Positions 1 through 9,130 are shown, counted from the first letter of the stretch. The stretch: DNA of 47,643 nt from RGIG8244 sp045639325 (GCA_045639325.1 JAZUCU010000046.1:1-47643), one strand, 5' to 3'. The notes: generated by a model not told the origin, from the sequence alone. Numbers and translations are program-made.

Positions 1-3000
1 CGCCGATGATTATATCGTTCTTGGCACCGCCGACAATGCGGTCATTACCGGCATCACCAAAGAGGGTGTTATTGCCATTGTTTGCCCAGATGGTGTCATC
101 ACCAAGACCGCCGTAAATTGTCATGCCGTCGCCACTGTAAGCGAATCGCTGACTGGTCATATCAATCACGTCATCCCCTGCCCCGGCACGGATTTCATTG
201 ATTTTTGCGATACGCGCCTGATCACCGAATACGGAATAGATATCGTCCAGGAAGAGTGTATCGCCATTGGCATCGTCCGTCATGACAAGGATATTGGCAT
301 CTGTTGAACCTTCAAAAATGTCCGCAAGTTTATTTTTACCAAAGAGAAGAACTTGTTCATTGGTTCCGCTCCAGCTATTCAGAATACCTGCGTGTTGTGC
401 AGCATATCCGGAAGTCCATTTGCCTTTTGCATTGGCAAAGAACACATCAATGTTGCCGTCTGCATTGGATTTTACCAGTTGAGGGGCTGACAAAAAGGCA
501 TTAAGATTATCAATAGCCTCTCCATATATCCACTCGTTTCCATCAGTAACGCAAACCCTCCAAGAAAAAGTATTTTGTGGCAGTTGATATGACTCCAAAA
601 TGTTGCCATCTGTTTGCAGTCTTAATGCGTGTTCAAAATTATCCGCAGAATATTCTACTGTACAAGCAGAAGTTGCAGTCCAGGTTAATTTTTGTGCAGA
701 ACCTTGCGGATTACGTGGTTTGATTGAAGTATACATTACCAGTTCCGTTGAGTTTTCCCATTTCAATGAAACAGTATAATCATCTACAACAATGCTTTCA
801 CCATCTACTGTAATCGCAGATATTGCATCGCCGATTTTTATGTTTACAGTCTTTTTTCCCCAGGAAGTATATTTTTGAGTTGATTTTATCAAAGTCTGTT
901 TCCCGCTCAAATTGCTCTTTATGTCGACAGTTACTGTTGAATCATTTGACTTCAAAGTTGAAATATTTGCTGTTGAAAGTGTTGCAACCTCTGTTATTCC
1001 GGTGAATGAAAATGTCAAATCTAACTTTCCTGATGCAGATATATTTCCAACAAGTTCTGCTGTTGTGTCTATGTTGATTCTGTCATTACCATTCTCAAGA
1101 TATACATTACCTACAATAAAAGCATTATCGCAAATAGAAATGTTATCATCTTTTTCGTTATAACTATAAAACGCATAACCTCTAGTCAAAGACAGGATTT
1201 TTTCTTTATTGCTTTGCAGATCACCAGCATAAGATTCGAGAAGATTTGCTGATTCTGCATACGACTTATTATCTTCGGAAAAACGACTGGATAAAACTAT
1301 ACCTGTCACAGAGACCGATAACCCACCTGAACTTCTGAAGGCACAACCTGCGTTTACAGAATTAACAATTATTGTTCCGGAAAAGAAGCCTCTCATCAGT
1401 TCGTTGGAATGTAATCCATAGGCGTATTTTTCCTCTGATGACACCATAATCACTCCGGAAAAATCCGAAATTTCAATATTACTTTTTCCAGAAGCATAAA
1501 AACCATAAGCGTATGATGCATTTTTTACAACCAATGAGCCTGACATTTTTTTTATGTTAATTTTTCCAGAGATACTACCCGTTGCGTTCTCTTGCAAATA
1601 AGTTCTGTTATAAACTCCATAAGCAGTGGCGGAGGAAGCTTGAGATGATACATGAACATCGCCCATCCAATCCTCAATACAAATATCTCCGGTTATTGCC
1701 GAAGTGCTTTTATTGTAAGTATAACTATATATGCCATAAGCATAAGATTCTATGCTTTCAACAGATATGTGTCCTTTAAGTTTATCAATGTCAACTGAAG
1801 AATCAAGTCCGTACCCTTCGGAATCATATAAGTATGAGTATAATCCATACGCACTGTTCTTGGATGATTTTATTGTAATACTGGCTTTTTCTTCAAAATT
1901 ACTTACAAAAAGTTCTCTTCCGGTTCGTATACCGTAAGCTGTATTTTCTGTAGCAACCGAAATCGTTCCTGAGAGGTTGTTTATTTTTAGGAAAGCATCA
2001 GCGGCATATATTCCATGTCCATATGTTCCTAAATCAGATGAGATGTTCAACGCAGAGGAAAAATCAGAAAGTTTCAAATTAGATGCGTAAATTCCATAAA
2101 CATATTCTGCATATCCATCTTCCGGAATCTCGTATCGACAATTCAGCGATATAGCACCGCCGACATTACCGCCTATGATGTTTTTCCCATATATGCCGTA
2201 TGCCCCTTTTCCGTTAGTGAGGCTTATTTCCCCATCTAAATAAAGTTCTGTTTCGTATCCTGTAAATTTTACTAGGTACGTGTCTGCAGAATTGTCCTCT
2301 GCATCTATTGTACAAGATCCAGTTGCCAAAATATGCAGTTTTCGCTCTGTTGTAATTGTTGTGTCGTGTTTATCCGATATTATCAGAAAATTGGCTGTAG
2401 GAATAAACTCATGTATCTGACTGTAATTACTGATGTTGTTTTCTCTATCGACTGCCGCAACTCTCCAGTAATATGTTGCATTATTTTTCAAGCCTTGAAG
2501 TTTATATTCCGTATTCGTGGTTGAAATACTTACTTTGTCAGAAAAATCCTGTTTTTCAGAATATTCCAAAATATAATGCGAAATCCCGCTTGCCTGATCA
2601 CTACTCGCATTCCAGCTCAATGTAGCACGAATATCATCAATATAAGCAGTTAACCCCTCAACAGTTGTCGGAGCAACATTGTCAATGCCTGTAAAAACTC
2701 GCTGTGTTTCACTGAAAATCCCGGAATTCCCTGCAGAATCGACTCCACATACTCTCCAAAAATAGTTTATTCCGCTTTGTATCTCATCCAACAAATATGA
2801 CAAGCCGGATACGGTAACAGATAGCAAATCGCTGAAATCTTCTTTTAGAGAATACTCCAATTGATACAGTGATATATCTCCATCTTCAACATCTGTTGAC
2901 TTATTCCAGGAAAAAAGAATTCCGCTATCTGTAAAAATCGCATCCGTATTTGAAACTTTGTTTGGGATATATGTTATGGTTCTGTTGGAAGAATAACCAT

Positions 3001-6000
3001 TGAGGTTGCAATCTGAATCCATTTTTACAGCATTGGATTTAGAACTTGCGTAAATAGCATAAGATCCAGAGTAGTTTTGAAGTGTGATATTTGAAAAAAC
3101 ATTGTTGGCACAAGCATTATAAATAAGATAAGTAGATCTGTTATCCCCATCGATTGTAATGCCGGAAATCGTTGAACCGGCTGCTCCGGATTGGAAGACC
3201 AAGGCATAATCATTGAAATCACGGGAGATTGTTACATTGGCTGATTCCAAGCCCACAATGTTGACCTGTTCTGAAATGGACAGGCGCGAATCAAGATTTA
3301 TAGTCTGTCCGGCAAGGCATGAATCGAAAACAATAGTGTTTGTTCCTTTTATGGAATTTGCCAATTCAATGGCACGGCGCAGAGTTCCTACACCGTAGTC
3401 TTCTGTCGAATTGACAACAATAACTGAGCCATCATATTCGGGAATAATATCGAGAAAGACCTCGGTAGTATAGTAATCTTCTGTTATTTTATCAAGAGAA
3501 TACCATCCATCTGATGTGCCTCCCCATCCAAAGTTTACATAGAACAAGTTTAATGATTCATCGTAATCTTCTATAAAAGTCAAATGGCCTGATGATGTAT
3601 TACGATTTTGCAGCCTTAATATTACCGGACTGCCAGATTTTATATTATCTGCTATAACATCAATATATTCCTGTTTCCATGAGCCATCAGAGTTCCTTTT
3701 TTCGGAAGAACTCCAAACAGTTGTTGAATCAAAATTACAATCATTAACAAAAAAAGGCTTATAAACATTGTTATATGTTGGAGTGTTGTCCGCACCGAAT
3801 TCTGCCGCAAGTTTAATTGACACAGCGAATCCTAAAGCAGCCATATCTGAATCACTGCCATCATATTTAATATTTGCGACCATCTGGTTCAATTCATCAA
3901 AAGATGGGAATGATAAAGTTTCATGGTCAGAGTCAATTGAAATACCATTGTGTGTGTAGCGGTCTGACGCATCAAATGATAAACTTTTGGGGGCTTTAAG
4001 CGCATATAACACTTGAGCGATTGCTACAGGACCACACCCTAAAAGTGCACGACTGGTTGCATCTTCTGTGGGGTAAGGTACATAGTTATTCCACGGGGCT
4101 CTCTGATTCCATGTTTGGGATGTCAAAAGCTGACCATAATTAGAGGAGTCCACACCGACAGCTGAATTAAAATCTAACCATGTGACATTGTCATAATTAT
4201 AGTAATACGCTGCTTCGGGATCAGTTCCACTATCGGCAACAAATCCGATATAGTAATCTCCGTCAAGGAATCTTCCGGGAATCATTATTTGCTGACTGTC
4301 TTTAATTTTTGCACCTGCGGCAAGAGAGCCAGTATAAACTAAGGCTAGTTCGGTATCATATTTATCAAAGATTTTATCAGTTGAAATTATAATTTTTGAA
4401 TATCCTGCAACAGATGCAGTTTCAGCAATATTGGTCAAATTCCAATTCAGATAATAAATATCTTCCTGACTGTAGCAATTTTGTGTCAGTACAAGATTGC
4501 TTGCAACAAGATCTTTTTTCAGCGTTTCTACAGTGAATTGCTTTACTTCACTCCATTCTGAATGATTTCCGTAATTATCAATGGCATATACTTGACTGTA
4601 ATAAGTCCCTGAAGCTAATTGAACTATTGTAACCGAAGACGTTTCCGATGTCAAATATTCGCAATCAGAAAAATCTTCATTACAGCTGTATCGGATTACA
4701 TATCCTGATATTCCGTTTTCATCCGTTGCATCGGTCCAGTCGAGCGTTACAGTTAGATAATCCGTCGAAATACTTATTTTATCTGGTGTGTTGGGGACAA
4801 TAATATCGATGGGTTCGGCATAACTGACCGTGAATATTAAAACATTTTCAGTTGTAAGATGCAACTTATAAATAGCATCTCCCACTGTCAATATTCCTCC
4901 GATTTTTAGGTCTCCCAAACAACCGTCGTCAAATGTTGTTGATGAGCCAGAAGGATTATGAACACCCCAGTTAGTCAATCCGGAAATTTTATATGTTTCA
5001 TCTTCTGCTGGTATGTTTTTATACTTTGTTAAAATATATTCTCCACTGGCTTGATTATTTTTTATGACAATTGTTTTTTCTGCTTGTGGCAATCTATCAA
5101 TGACATCAATAAAAGCACTACAATTTGTAGAGCTTAAATTGTATAAATTAAAATTTATATTTAGCTCTTTTGGAGGATTGAGTATTAAATTCTCTTTTAT
5201 AAATATGGACCCAGAAACATCTATTGTCCCTTGGATTGTTGTCTCGGCTTCTATTATACAAGTACTACCAGGATTAATTGTTATGTTGTTTACTGATGAT
5301 TCATTGGAAAAAATAATTGTCCCTCCAGGGTTCAAAATCAGATTAGACAAATTGCTCGTTTGAACTCTTATATTTACATTGCCGTCCGTTTCTAATGAAT
5401 CAATATTTTCATTATTATAAATTATAGATGTTGAACAAACATTTCTTTCATCTAGTTCGGAAAGGCTAATTTTTCGTTGAGATTTATTTGTTTCCACATA
5501 ATAAACAATTGTTTGCTTAAATCCATCCGCCAAATATCCATTTATGATACCATCTGGATTTACTGAATAATATTGAAGTTTATCTACTGAACCTCCGCCT
5601 CTTCGATTGTCATCTGAATCAGTGATGTATATCCCTGTAATTTCTCCTTTTGCATTGTATTTATAATCCCATAGCGTAATTGCATGCCCACCATTATTAT
5701 TTATTATTCCAAGAAACATTGGATGCTTTGTTTGATCCAAAACATCCTTTAACTGTAAATTAATTATAGGCTCTTTGAGTTCAACACTTTTAAATTCAAT
5801 CCAAGGGAACAGGTGGGCCATCAGATCCAACGGATTCCCACCAACGGAAATTCCGTCATTCCATTTATTGGTTATTTCAATAAATTTATTATATAACTCA
5901 TCAGGATCACCATCAAAATATCCTGCTGCACACAGAATGTTAGCTATTGATGCAAGCCAACACGCATTTTCTTCTGTCGAAACAAAATGCCAGCTATCCC

Positions 6001-6982
6001 AAATACTAAACTCACTTTTTTTATCAACATCATAATAAGGTAATATCTCAAAGGAGATACTTCTATTTTCTTTGATAAAATCAACTTCATTTCCCGCATT
6101 GTCTAACAAAATAGATGAAGATGTTTTACTTTTTGAAACCTGAACAGTTATTTGCAACTCATGTTTCCCTACAGAATAATTTCCCAAAGAACCATATAAA
6201 TAATCATCAACCTTAACGTCATTTATACCTACACACAAAGGTGTTCCATCAATAAAAAATTCTGTTGATATAGTATAATCGTTTAGATCATTTGCATCAA
6301 GTCCATTTACCGTGTACGAATATGGCACATAGTATTGAATCTCTTTGTAAATCGCCCCCGTATCACGCCCTTTTTGTGTATTTATTCCTCCTAGATCATC
6401 AATGGTAATTGTTACGATCTTTCTTTTTTCTTTTTCTGGTGTCAGAGATACATTAAAACTGGTTGAGTCGGTTCGTGAAGGCTCTATGGTGACAGTGTAT
6501 TCGCCTTTGTAGAAAAAGTCATTTAACGTATAATCCCCTTTTGTACTGCCTCGCGTCACAAGTGAACCATCAGAGGCAGTTATGGTAAATGAATAAGCGT
6601 CGGCATGTATCGGAGTGATGCTGAATTTGTGTTCTGTACTGACATTCGCCTTAACAGTATATACATATGACTTCGGAACCGGTTGTTCTGCGGCAAAATA
6701 TATGAGTTCTTCATGATTCGCAGAAATATCGTTCTCAATGGTTGTAAAACAGCAATGATCCGCTTGATTGAAATCCGAGAAATGATAGCTGAAATCAATA
6801 TCCGTATCTTCTATAGTATCAAGCATCTCTCTCTCTGTTGGTATATTGTTGCCCTTTTCATTTTTATTGAAAGCAGCAGTTTCAAAAATCTCATCAGAAC
6901 TCTGCGAATCGCCGAATGTTGTCAAAGAACTATCTGCAATTAAATATTTGTCTGTTGTCAAAAAATCAAGTTCATTATTCAT
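1..6982 (-). CDS. Giant multidomain protein with C66 (IdeS-like) and C10 (streptopain-like) peptidase domains and RTX-type repeats; 3' end beyond window
   Basis: One uninterrupted frame of 2327 codons enters from position 6982 and is still open at position 2, so the C-terminus is missing. The ATG at 6982 follows AGGAG by six bases; in-frame ATGs at 7021, 7000 and 6997 are less well placed. There is no Sec signal. Domains read by eye: PPC-like beta domain ~105-185; IdeS/Mac-type peptidase ~330-500 with Cys341 (ENACWLAS), His433 (GGHAITLW) and Asp455/Asp457 (YITDSDD); beta-helix-like stretch ~505-720; FN3 ~727-820; CARDB-like ~822-930; streptopain-type peptidase ~938-1185 with Cys983 (LLGCGPVAIAQV) and His1133 (SSGHLTFIEDY) followed by FGWGGTSDGWYSL; parallel beta-helix ~1190-1330; two FN3 ~1345-1525; Tyr-Gly-Ile/Leu-Tyr repeats ~1590-1870; a FG-GAP-like module ~2154-2270 and GGxGxD calcium-binding repeats to the edge. 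Inference: a type I-secreted, host-interacting protease/adhesin. The gene is AT-richer than its neighbours. Substrate unknown. Confidence 0.88.
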   Translation of the reverse strand, partial: MNNELDFLTTDKYLIADSSLTTFGDSQSSDEIFETAAFNKNEKGNNIPTEREMLDTIEDTDIDFSYHFSDFNQADHCCFTTIENDISANHEELIYFAAEQPVPKSYVYTVKANVSTEHKFSITPIHADAYSFTITASDGSLVTRGSTKGDYTLNDFFYKGEYTVTIEPSRTDSTSFNVSLTPEKEKRKIVTITIDDLGGINTQKGRDTGAIYKEIQYYVPYSYTVNGLDANDLNDYTISTEFFIDGTPLCVGINDVKVDDYLYGSLGNYSVGKHELQITVQVSKSKTSSSILLDNAGNEVDFIKENRSISFEILPYYDVDKKSEFSIWDSWHFVSTEENACWLASIANILCAAGYFDGDPDELYNKFIEITNKWNDGISVGGNPLDLMAHLFPWIEFKSVELKEPIINLQLKDVLDQTKHPMFLGIINNNGGHAITLWDYKYNAKGEITGIYITDSDDNRRGGGSVDKLQYYSVNPDGIINGYLADGFKQTIVYYVETNKSQRKISLSELDERNVCSTSIIYNNENIDSLETDGNVNIRVQTSNLSNLILNPGGTIIFSNESSVNNITINPGSTCIIEAETTIQGTIDVSGSIFIKENLILNPPKELNINFNLYNLSSTNCSAFIDVIDRLPQAEKTIVIKNNQASGEYILTKYKNIPAEDETYKISGLTNWGVHNPSGSSTTFDDGCLGDLKIGGILTVGDAIYKLHLTTENVLIFTVSYAEPIDIIVPNTPDKISISTDYLTVTLDWTDATDENGISGYVIRYSCNEDFSDCEYLTSETSSVTIVQLASGTYYSQVYAIDNYGNHSEWSEVKQFTVETLKKDLVASNLVLTQNCYSQEDIYYLNWNLTNIAETASVAGYSKIIISTDKIFDKYDTELALVYTGSLAAGAKIKDSQQIMIPGRFLDGDYYIGFVADSGTDPEAAYYYNYDNVTWLDFNSAVGVDSSNYGQLLTSQTWNQRAPWNNYVPYPTEDATSRALLGCGPVAIAQVLYALKAPKSLSFDASDRYTHNGISIDSDHETLSFPSFDELNQMVANIKYDGSDSDMAALGFAVSIKLAAEFGADNTPTYNNVYKPFFVNDCNFDSTTVWSSSEKRNSDGSWKQEYIDVIADNIKSGSPVILRLQNRNTSSGHLTFIEDYDESLNLFYVNFGWGGTSDGWYSLDKITEDYYTTEVFLDIIPEYDGSVIVVNSTEDYGVGTLRRAIELANSIKGTNTIVFDSCLAGQTINLDSRLSISEQVNIVGLESANVTISRDFNDYALVFQSGAAGSTISGITIDGDNRSTYLIYNACANNVFSNITLQNYSGSYAIYASSKSNAVKMDSDCNLNGYSSNRTITYIPNKVSNTDAIFTDSGILFSWNKSTDVEDGDISLYQLEYSLKEDFSDLLSVTVSGLSYLLDEIQSGINYFWRVCGVDSAGNSGIFSETQRVFTGIDNVAPTTVEGLTAYIDDIRATLSWNASSDQASGISHYILEYSEKQDFSDKVSISTTNTEYKLQGLKNNATYYWRVAAVDRENNISNYSQIHEFIPTANFLIISDKHDTTITTERKLHILATGSCTIDAEDNSADTYLVKFTGYETELYLDGEISLTNGKGAYGIYGKNIIGGNVGGAISLNCRYEIPEDGYAEYVYGIYASNLKLSDFSSALNISSDLGTYGHGIYAADAFLKINNLSGTISVATENTAYGIRTGRELFVSNFEEKASITIKSSKNSAYGLYSYLYDSEGYGLDSSVDIDKLKGHISVESIESYAYGIYSYTYNKSTSAITGDICIEDWMGDVHVSSQASSATAYGVYNRTYLQENATGSISGKINIKKMSGSLVVKNASYAYGFYASGKSNIEISDFSGVIMVSSEEKYAYGLHSNELMRGFFSGTIIVNSVNAGCAFRSSGGLSVSVTGIVLSSRFSEDNKSYAESANLLESYAGDLQSNKEKILSLTRGYAFYSYNEKDDNISICDNAFIVGNVYLENGNDRINIDTTAELVGNISASGKLDLTFSFTGITEVATLSTANISTLKSNDSTVTVDIKSNLSGKQTLIKSTQKYTSWGKKTVNIKIGDAISAITVDGESIVVDDYTVSLKWENSTELVMYTSIKPRNPQGSAQKLTWTATSACTVEYSADNFEHALRLQTDGNILESYQLPQNTFSWRVCVTDGNEWIYGEAIDNLNAFLSAPQLVKSNADGNIDVFFANAKGKWTSGYAAQHAGILNSWSGTNEQVLLFGKNKLADIFEGSTDANILVMTDDANGDTLFLDDIYSVFGDQARIAKINEIRAGAGDDVIDMTSQRFAYSGDGMTIYGGLGDDTIWANNGNNTLFGDAGNDRIVGGAKNDIIIG

Positions 6983-7071
6983 AATAATCTCCTGCATCAT
7001 TTTTTTTTCAGCTTCATCCATTTGTCATGCACTCAGTAAATTTTCTATTTCCTGTTTTTACATTTGAAATA

Positions 7072-7299
7072 TTACCTGTCAGAAACAAATTCAAAATCTA
7101 AAAAACAGCAGCAATAATCCATTGCTGGATTTCGCGACGGTAAAACGGATTGATAAAGTCCTTCAAGGCACAAAGATATTGCATCTTGAATATCTGAATC
7201 TTTGTGGAATTTGTGACCTGAAAGATTTCGGTCGGACAGCGGAAGACTGATGCCATAAAGCGGCATCTTAAATGCTGTCGTAGTAAGTGTAGTTATCAT
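7072..7299 (-). CDS. Small hypothetical protein (75 aa), possible transposase C-terminal remnant
   Basis: A 75-codon frame starting ATG at 7299, preceded by AGAGGGG at about seven-base spacing and by a good promoter at 7376-7403. It ends 89 bases before the giant protease gene and would share its transcript. The product is soluble, with a Cys-rich patch (YCCCFLDFEFV) near the end and no signal. The segment LSGHKFHKDSDIQDAI faintly recalls the C-terminal part of IS630/mariner transposases (short 'G-x-x-F-x-x-D-x-D-h-x-x-A' stretch), so it may be a decayed insertion element and not a functional gene. It could equally be untranslated leader that happens to be open. I do not recognise a family with confidence. 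Confidence 0.35.
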   Translation of the reverse strand: MITTLTTTAFKMPLYGISLPLSDRNLSGHKFHKDSDIQDAISLCLEGLYQSVLPSRNPAMDYCCCFLDFEFVSDR

Positions 7300-7375
7300 A
7301 GTCGGACCCCTCTAAAATTTAGTGAGACTGGCGATTATACAACTTTCTGTTGCAAAATTCTGCATCACCTAATTT

Positions 7376-7403
7376 AATATATCATCGAAAATGCTAATTA
7401 CAA
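7376..7403 (-). promoter_or_regulatory. Promoter for the giant-protein transcript
   Basis: Reading the minus strand, TTGTAA (7403-7398), a 16-base spacer and TATATT (7381-7376). It lies ~75 bases before the 75-aa frame and ~395 before the giant gene, so a long leader is likely if this is the start. The stretch 6983-7445 otherwise holds only the doubtful 75-aa frame. Confidence 0.55.
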
Positions 7404-7445
7404 GCAAAAACAACAACAAATTTTCTAGTTTTATGGTATTTACGG

Positions 7446-8234
7446 TCAGAATGAAAAGCCGGTGAGACGGAGGAAGTTATCGTGCAGGATCAATTTTGTT
7501 TCGGTTGCCGTCAAGTCTTCAAACAGGACTGCTGCAACGTTCATGCCCGGATTGCAGATCGGATAGTCGGTACCGAAAAGAATCCGTTCCGCACCAAGAA
7601 GATCCACGCCTTTCCGCAACATATTCATGCGGAAAAGTCCGGAGCCGGAAAGATCCAGATACATATTCGGGTGTTTCTGTGCCAGTTCGTACATCTTCGG
7701 GATGCCCCACGGTGATTCCGGGTGGGCTATCACAAATTTGACTTTCGGAAATTTAGAAAGCAGGGAATCCAAGTCATCGTAGGTGGATGGATGAAGGCAG
7801 ATGGGCATATCCAGCTGCTCTGCCAGATCGCAGACGGGCTGCATTCCTGGCAGATCATATTTTTCATACCCCATGAAATACCAGGCAAGTTCACCGATCC
7901 AGCGCAAGCCGAGCGCGTGAAAACGTTCGATTTCCTGACAGGATAATTCCGGCAGCATGGGGGAGACATTCACGCCGGGATAAAAGTTCTTTGGATATTG
8001 ACGCCATGTTTCCAACACTTTTTCGTTGCAGAGACGTAATTTTTCCGGATCGGTTCCGCCGCCGGAGATGTTGAAAGATCCGCAGGAAAGTTGGATGCCA
8101 GCCCGTGCCTGAACATCAAAAAATTCGTTAAAATCCTCCGGTACATGAAAGGCAAAGTTGCGGTCTTTCGCAAGATACGGGTGCATGTGTGCATCGATGA
8201 TCGGATAATCCGGCAACTCGAAAAAGTGTTTCAT
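7446..8234 (-). CDS. Amidohydrolase-family TIM-barrel metal hydrolase (Amidohydro_2)
   Basis: 262 residues, the usual length for the compact amidohydrolase_2 family (decarboxylases, lactonases and uncharacterised hydrolases acting on small ring or carboxylate substrates). The metal-binding H-x-H is DAHMHP (His16, His18); a later strand carries VIAHPESPWG (His ligand) and the C-terminal strand gives ILFGTDYP with the conserved Asp. No signal peptide, so cytoplasmic. It starts 27 bases after the stop of the pseudopilin at 8262-9020 and is the second gene of that operon. Distantly related to the two tandem amidohydrolases at 12690-14492, but shorter and clearly separate. Substrate cannot be deduced; the carbohydrate context suggests a sugar-derived lactone or acid (inference). 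Confidence 0.85.
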   Translation of the reverse strand: MKHFFELPDYPIIDAHMHPYLAKDRNFAFHVPEDFNEFFDVQARAGIQLSCGSFNISGGGTDPEKLRLCNEKVLETWRQYPKNFYPGVNVSPMLPELSCQEIERFHALGLRWIGELAWYFMGYEKYDLPGMQPVCDLAEQLDMPICLHPSTYDDLDSLLSKFPKVKFVIAHPESPWGIPKMYELAQKHPNMYLDLSGSGLFRMNMLRKGVDLLGAERILFGTDYPICNPGMNVAAVLFEDLTATETKLILHDNFLRLTGFSF

Positions 8235-8261
8235 GATATTTTTTACTGCTTGCAGATTGAA

Positions 8262-9020
8262 TTATTTGCGGTCATGGGAGCCGAACCAGAATGCACATGC
8301 TGTCGGATTGGTTGTATCCGTGTTATTGATCACACCTTCTCTGCTGGAAAGATTGGGGATGGCGGAAATTTTCAGCATTTTTGTGCTGCCATCAAAATAG
8401 GACATGCTGGCACTGCCGGAGTGACGCATCAGAACAGCCCAACGATAGGGGTAATCCAATGTCTGATCCCAGTTTCTGTTTGCAGAATAACCGATAACCG
8501 GGAAGTGGGAGTCACTGATACATGCTGCCTGGGACGGCTGTTTCATTTTGACGAGTTTTTTACCTTTCATGCCGTTGCTCCGGCAGGGGAAGAGCTGTCC
8601 GTTCACTCCATAACTGATGGGATGCCATTTGCTGTTTGCGTGACGTTTCATATAGACTCCACCCCAACCGTTTGCACGCTGATCGACGGGAATTTTATCT
8701 TTCGGACAAATAAACATCTTTTCATCTCTGCCGCGCAACCCGGAGTCGGTTTTCTGCGTAACATAAGCATTGATGTAGTCGCCGAGACCATTATCTCTTG
8801 CATACCAGTTCTGCACGTCGGGCGGGAAATCCTGATTATCCACGCTGTAACGCTGCACCCCCATGGCAAATTGTTTGATCTGGTTTGTGCAAGTTGCGCC
8901 TGTTGCATGATCTTTGACTTTTCCCAATGCGGGCAGAAGCATACCTGCCAGAATGGCGATGATGGCGATTACAACGAGCAGTTCGATCAGAGTAAAGTTC
9001 TTGCGCAAGTTGAAACTCAT
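8262..9020 (-). CDS. Prepilin-type N-terminal cleavage/methylation protein (pseudopilin-like)
   Basis: 252 residues. The N-terminus MSFNLRKNFTLIELLVVIAI is a type IV prepilin/type II secretion pseudopilin signal: short basic leader, FTLIELL with Glu5 of the mature form, then a hydrophobic helix ending LLPAL. The residue before the cleavage site is Asn or Phe, not the classical Gly, so the exact site is uncertain. The globular part carries aromatic and Cys residues and near the C-terminus YFDGSTKML, the DG motif typical of the large pseudopilin families in Lentisphaerota and Planctomycetota. Start chosen at ATG 9020 behind AAGGAG. First gene of a two-gene operon with the amidohydrolase. Probable role: surface or periplasmic fibre or scaffold protein, function unproven. 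Confidence 0.88.
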   Translation of the reverse strand: MSFNLRKNFTLIELLVVIAIIAILAGMLLPALGKVKDHATGATCTNQIKQFAMGVQRYSVDNQDFPPDVQNWYARDNGLGDYINAYVTQKTDSGLRGRDEKMFICPKDKIPVDQRANGWGGVYMKRHANSKWHPISYGVNGQLFPCRSNGMKGKKLVKMKQPSQAACISDSHFPVIGYSANRNWDQTLDYPYRWAVLMRHSGSASMSYFDGSTKMLKISAIPNLSSREGVINNTDTTNPTACAFWFGSHDRK

Positions 9021-9065
9021 GTTATGTTACTCCTTTGACTTTTAGAATTTATAATAATTTCTGAC

Positions 9066-9094
9066 AATATAGCACCAAAAATATATTTTTTCAA
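9066..9094 (-). promoter_or_regulatory. Promoter of pseudopilin-amidohydrolase operon
   Basis: Minus strand: TTGAAA (9094-9089), 17-base spacer, TATATT (9071-9066), ~45 bases before the pilin ATG. It sits back to back with the plus-strand promoter at 9103-9130, so the two divergent units share one small control region. Confidence 0.65.
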
Positions 9095-9102
9095 GTTTTA
9101 TT

Positions 9103-9130
9103 TTGAAAAAACTGAATCCGCATGTATATT
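9103..9130 (+). promoter_or_regulatory. Promoter of GH43-like gene
   Basis: TTGAAA (9103-9108), 16-base spacer, TATATT (9125-9130), ~38 bases upstream of the ATG at 9169. Confidence 0.65.

Noticed and set aside
8091..9038. Long open frame on the plus strand (315 codons)
   Set aside because: It lies antisense to the pseudopilin and amidohydrolase genes, has no ribosome site and shows no domain; a shadow of codon bias.
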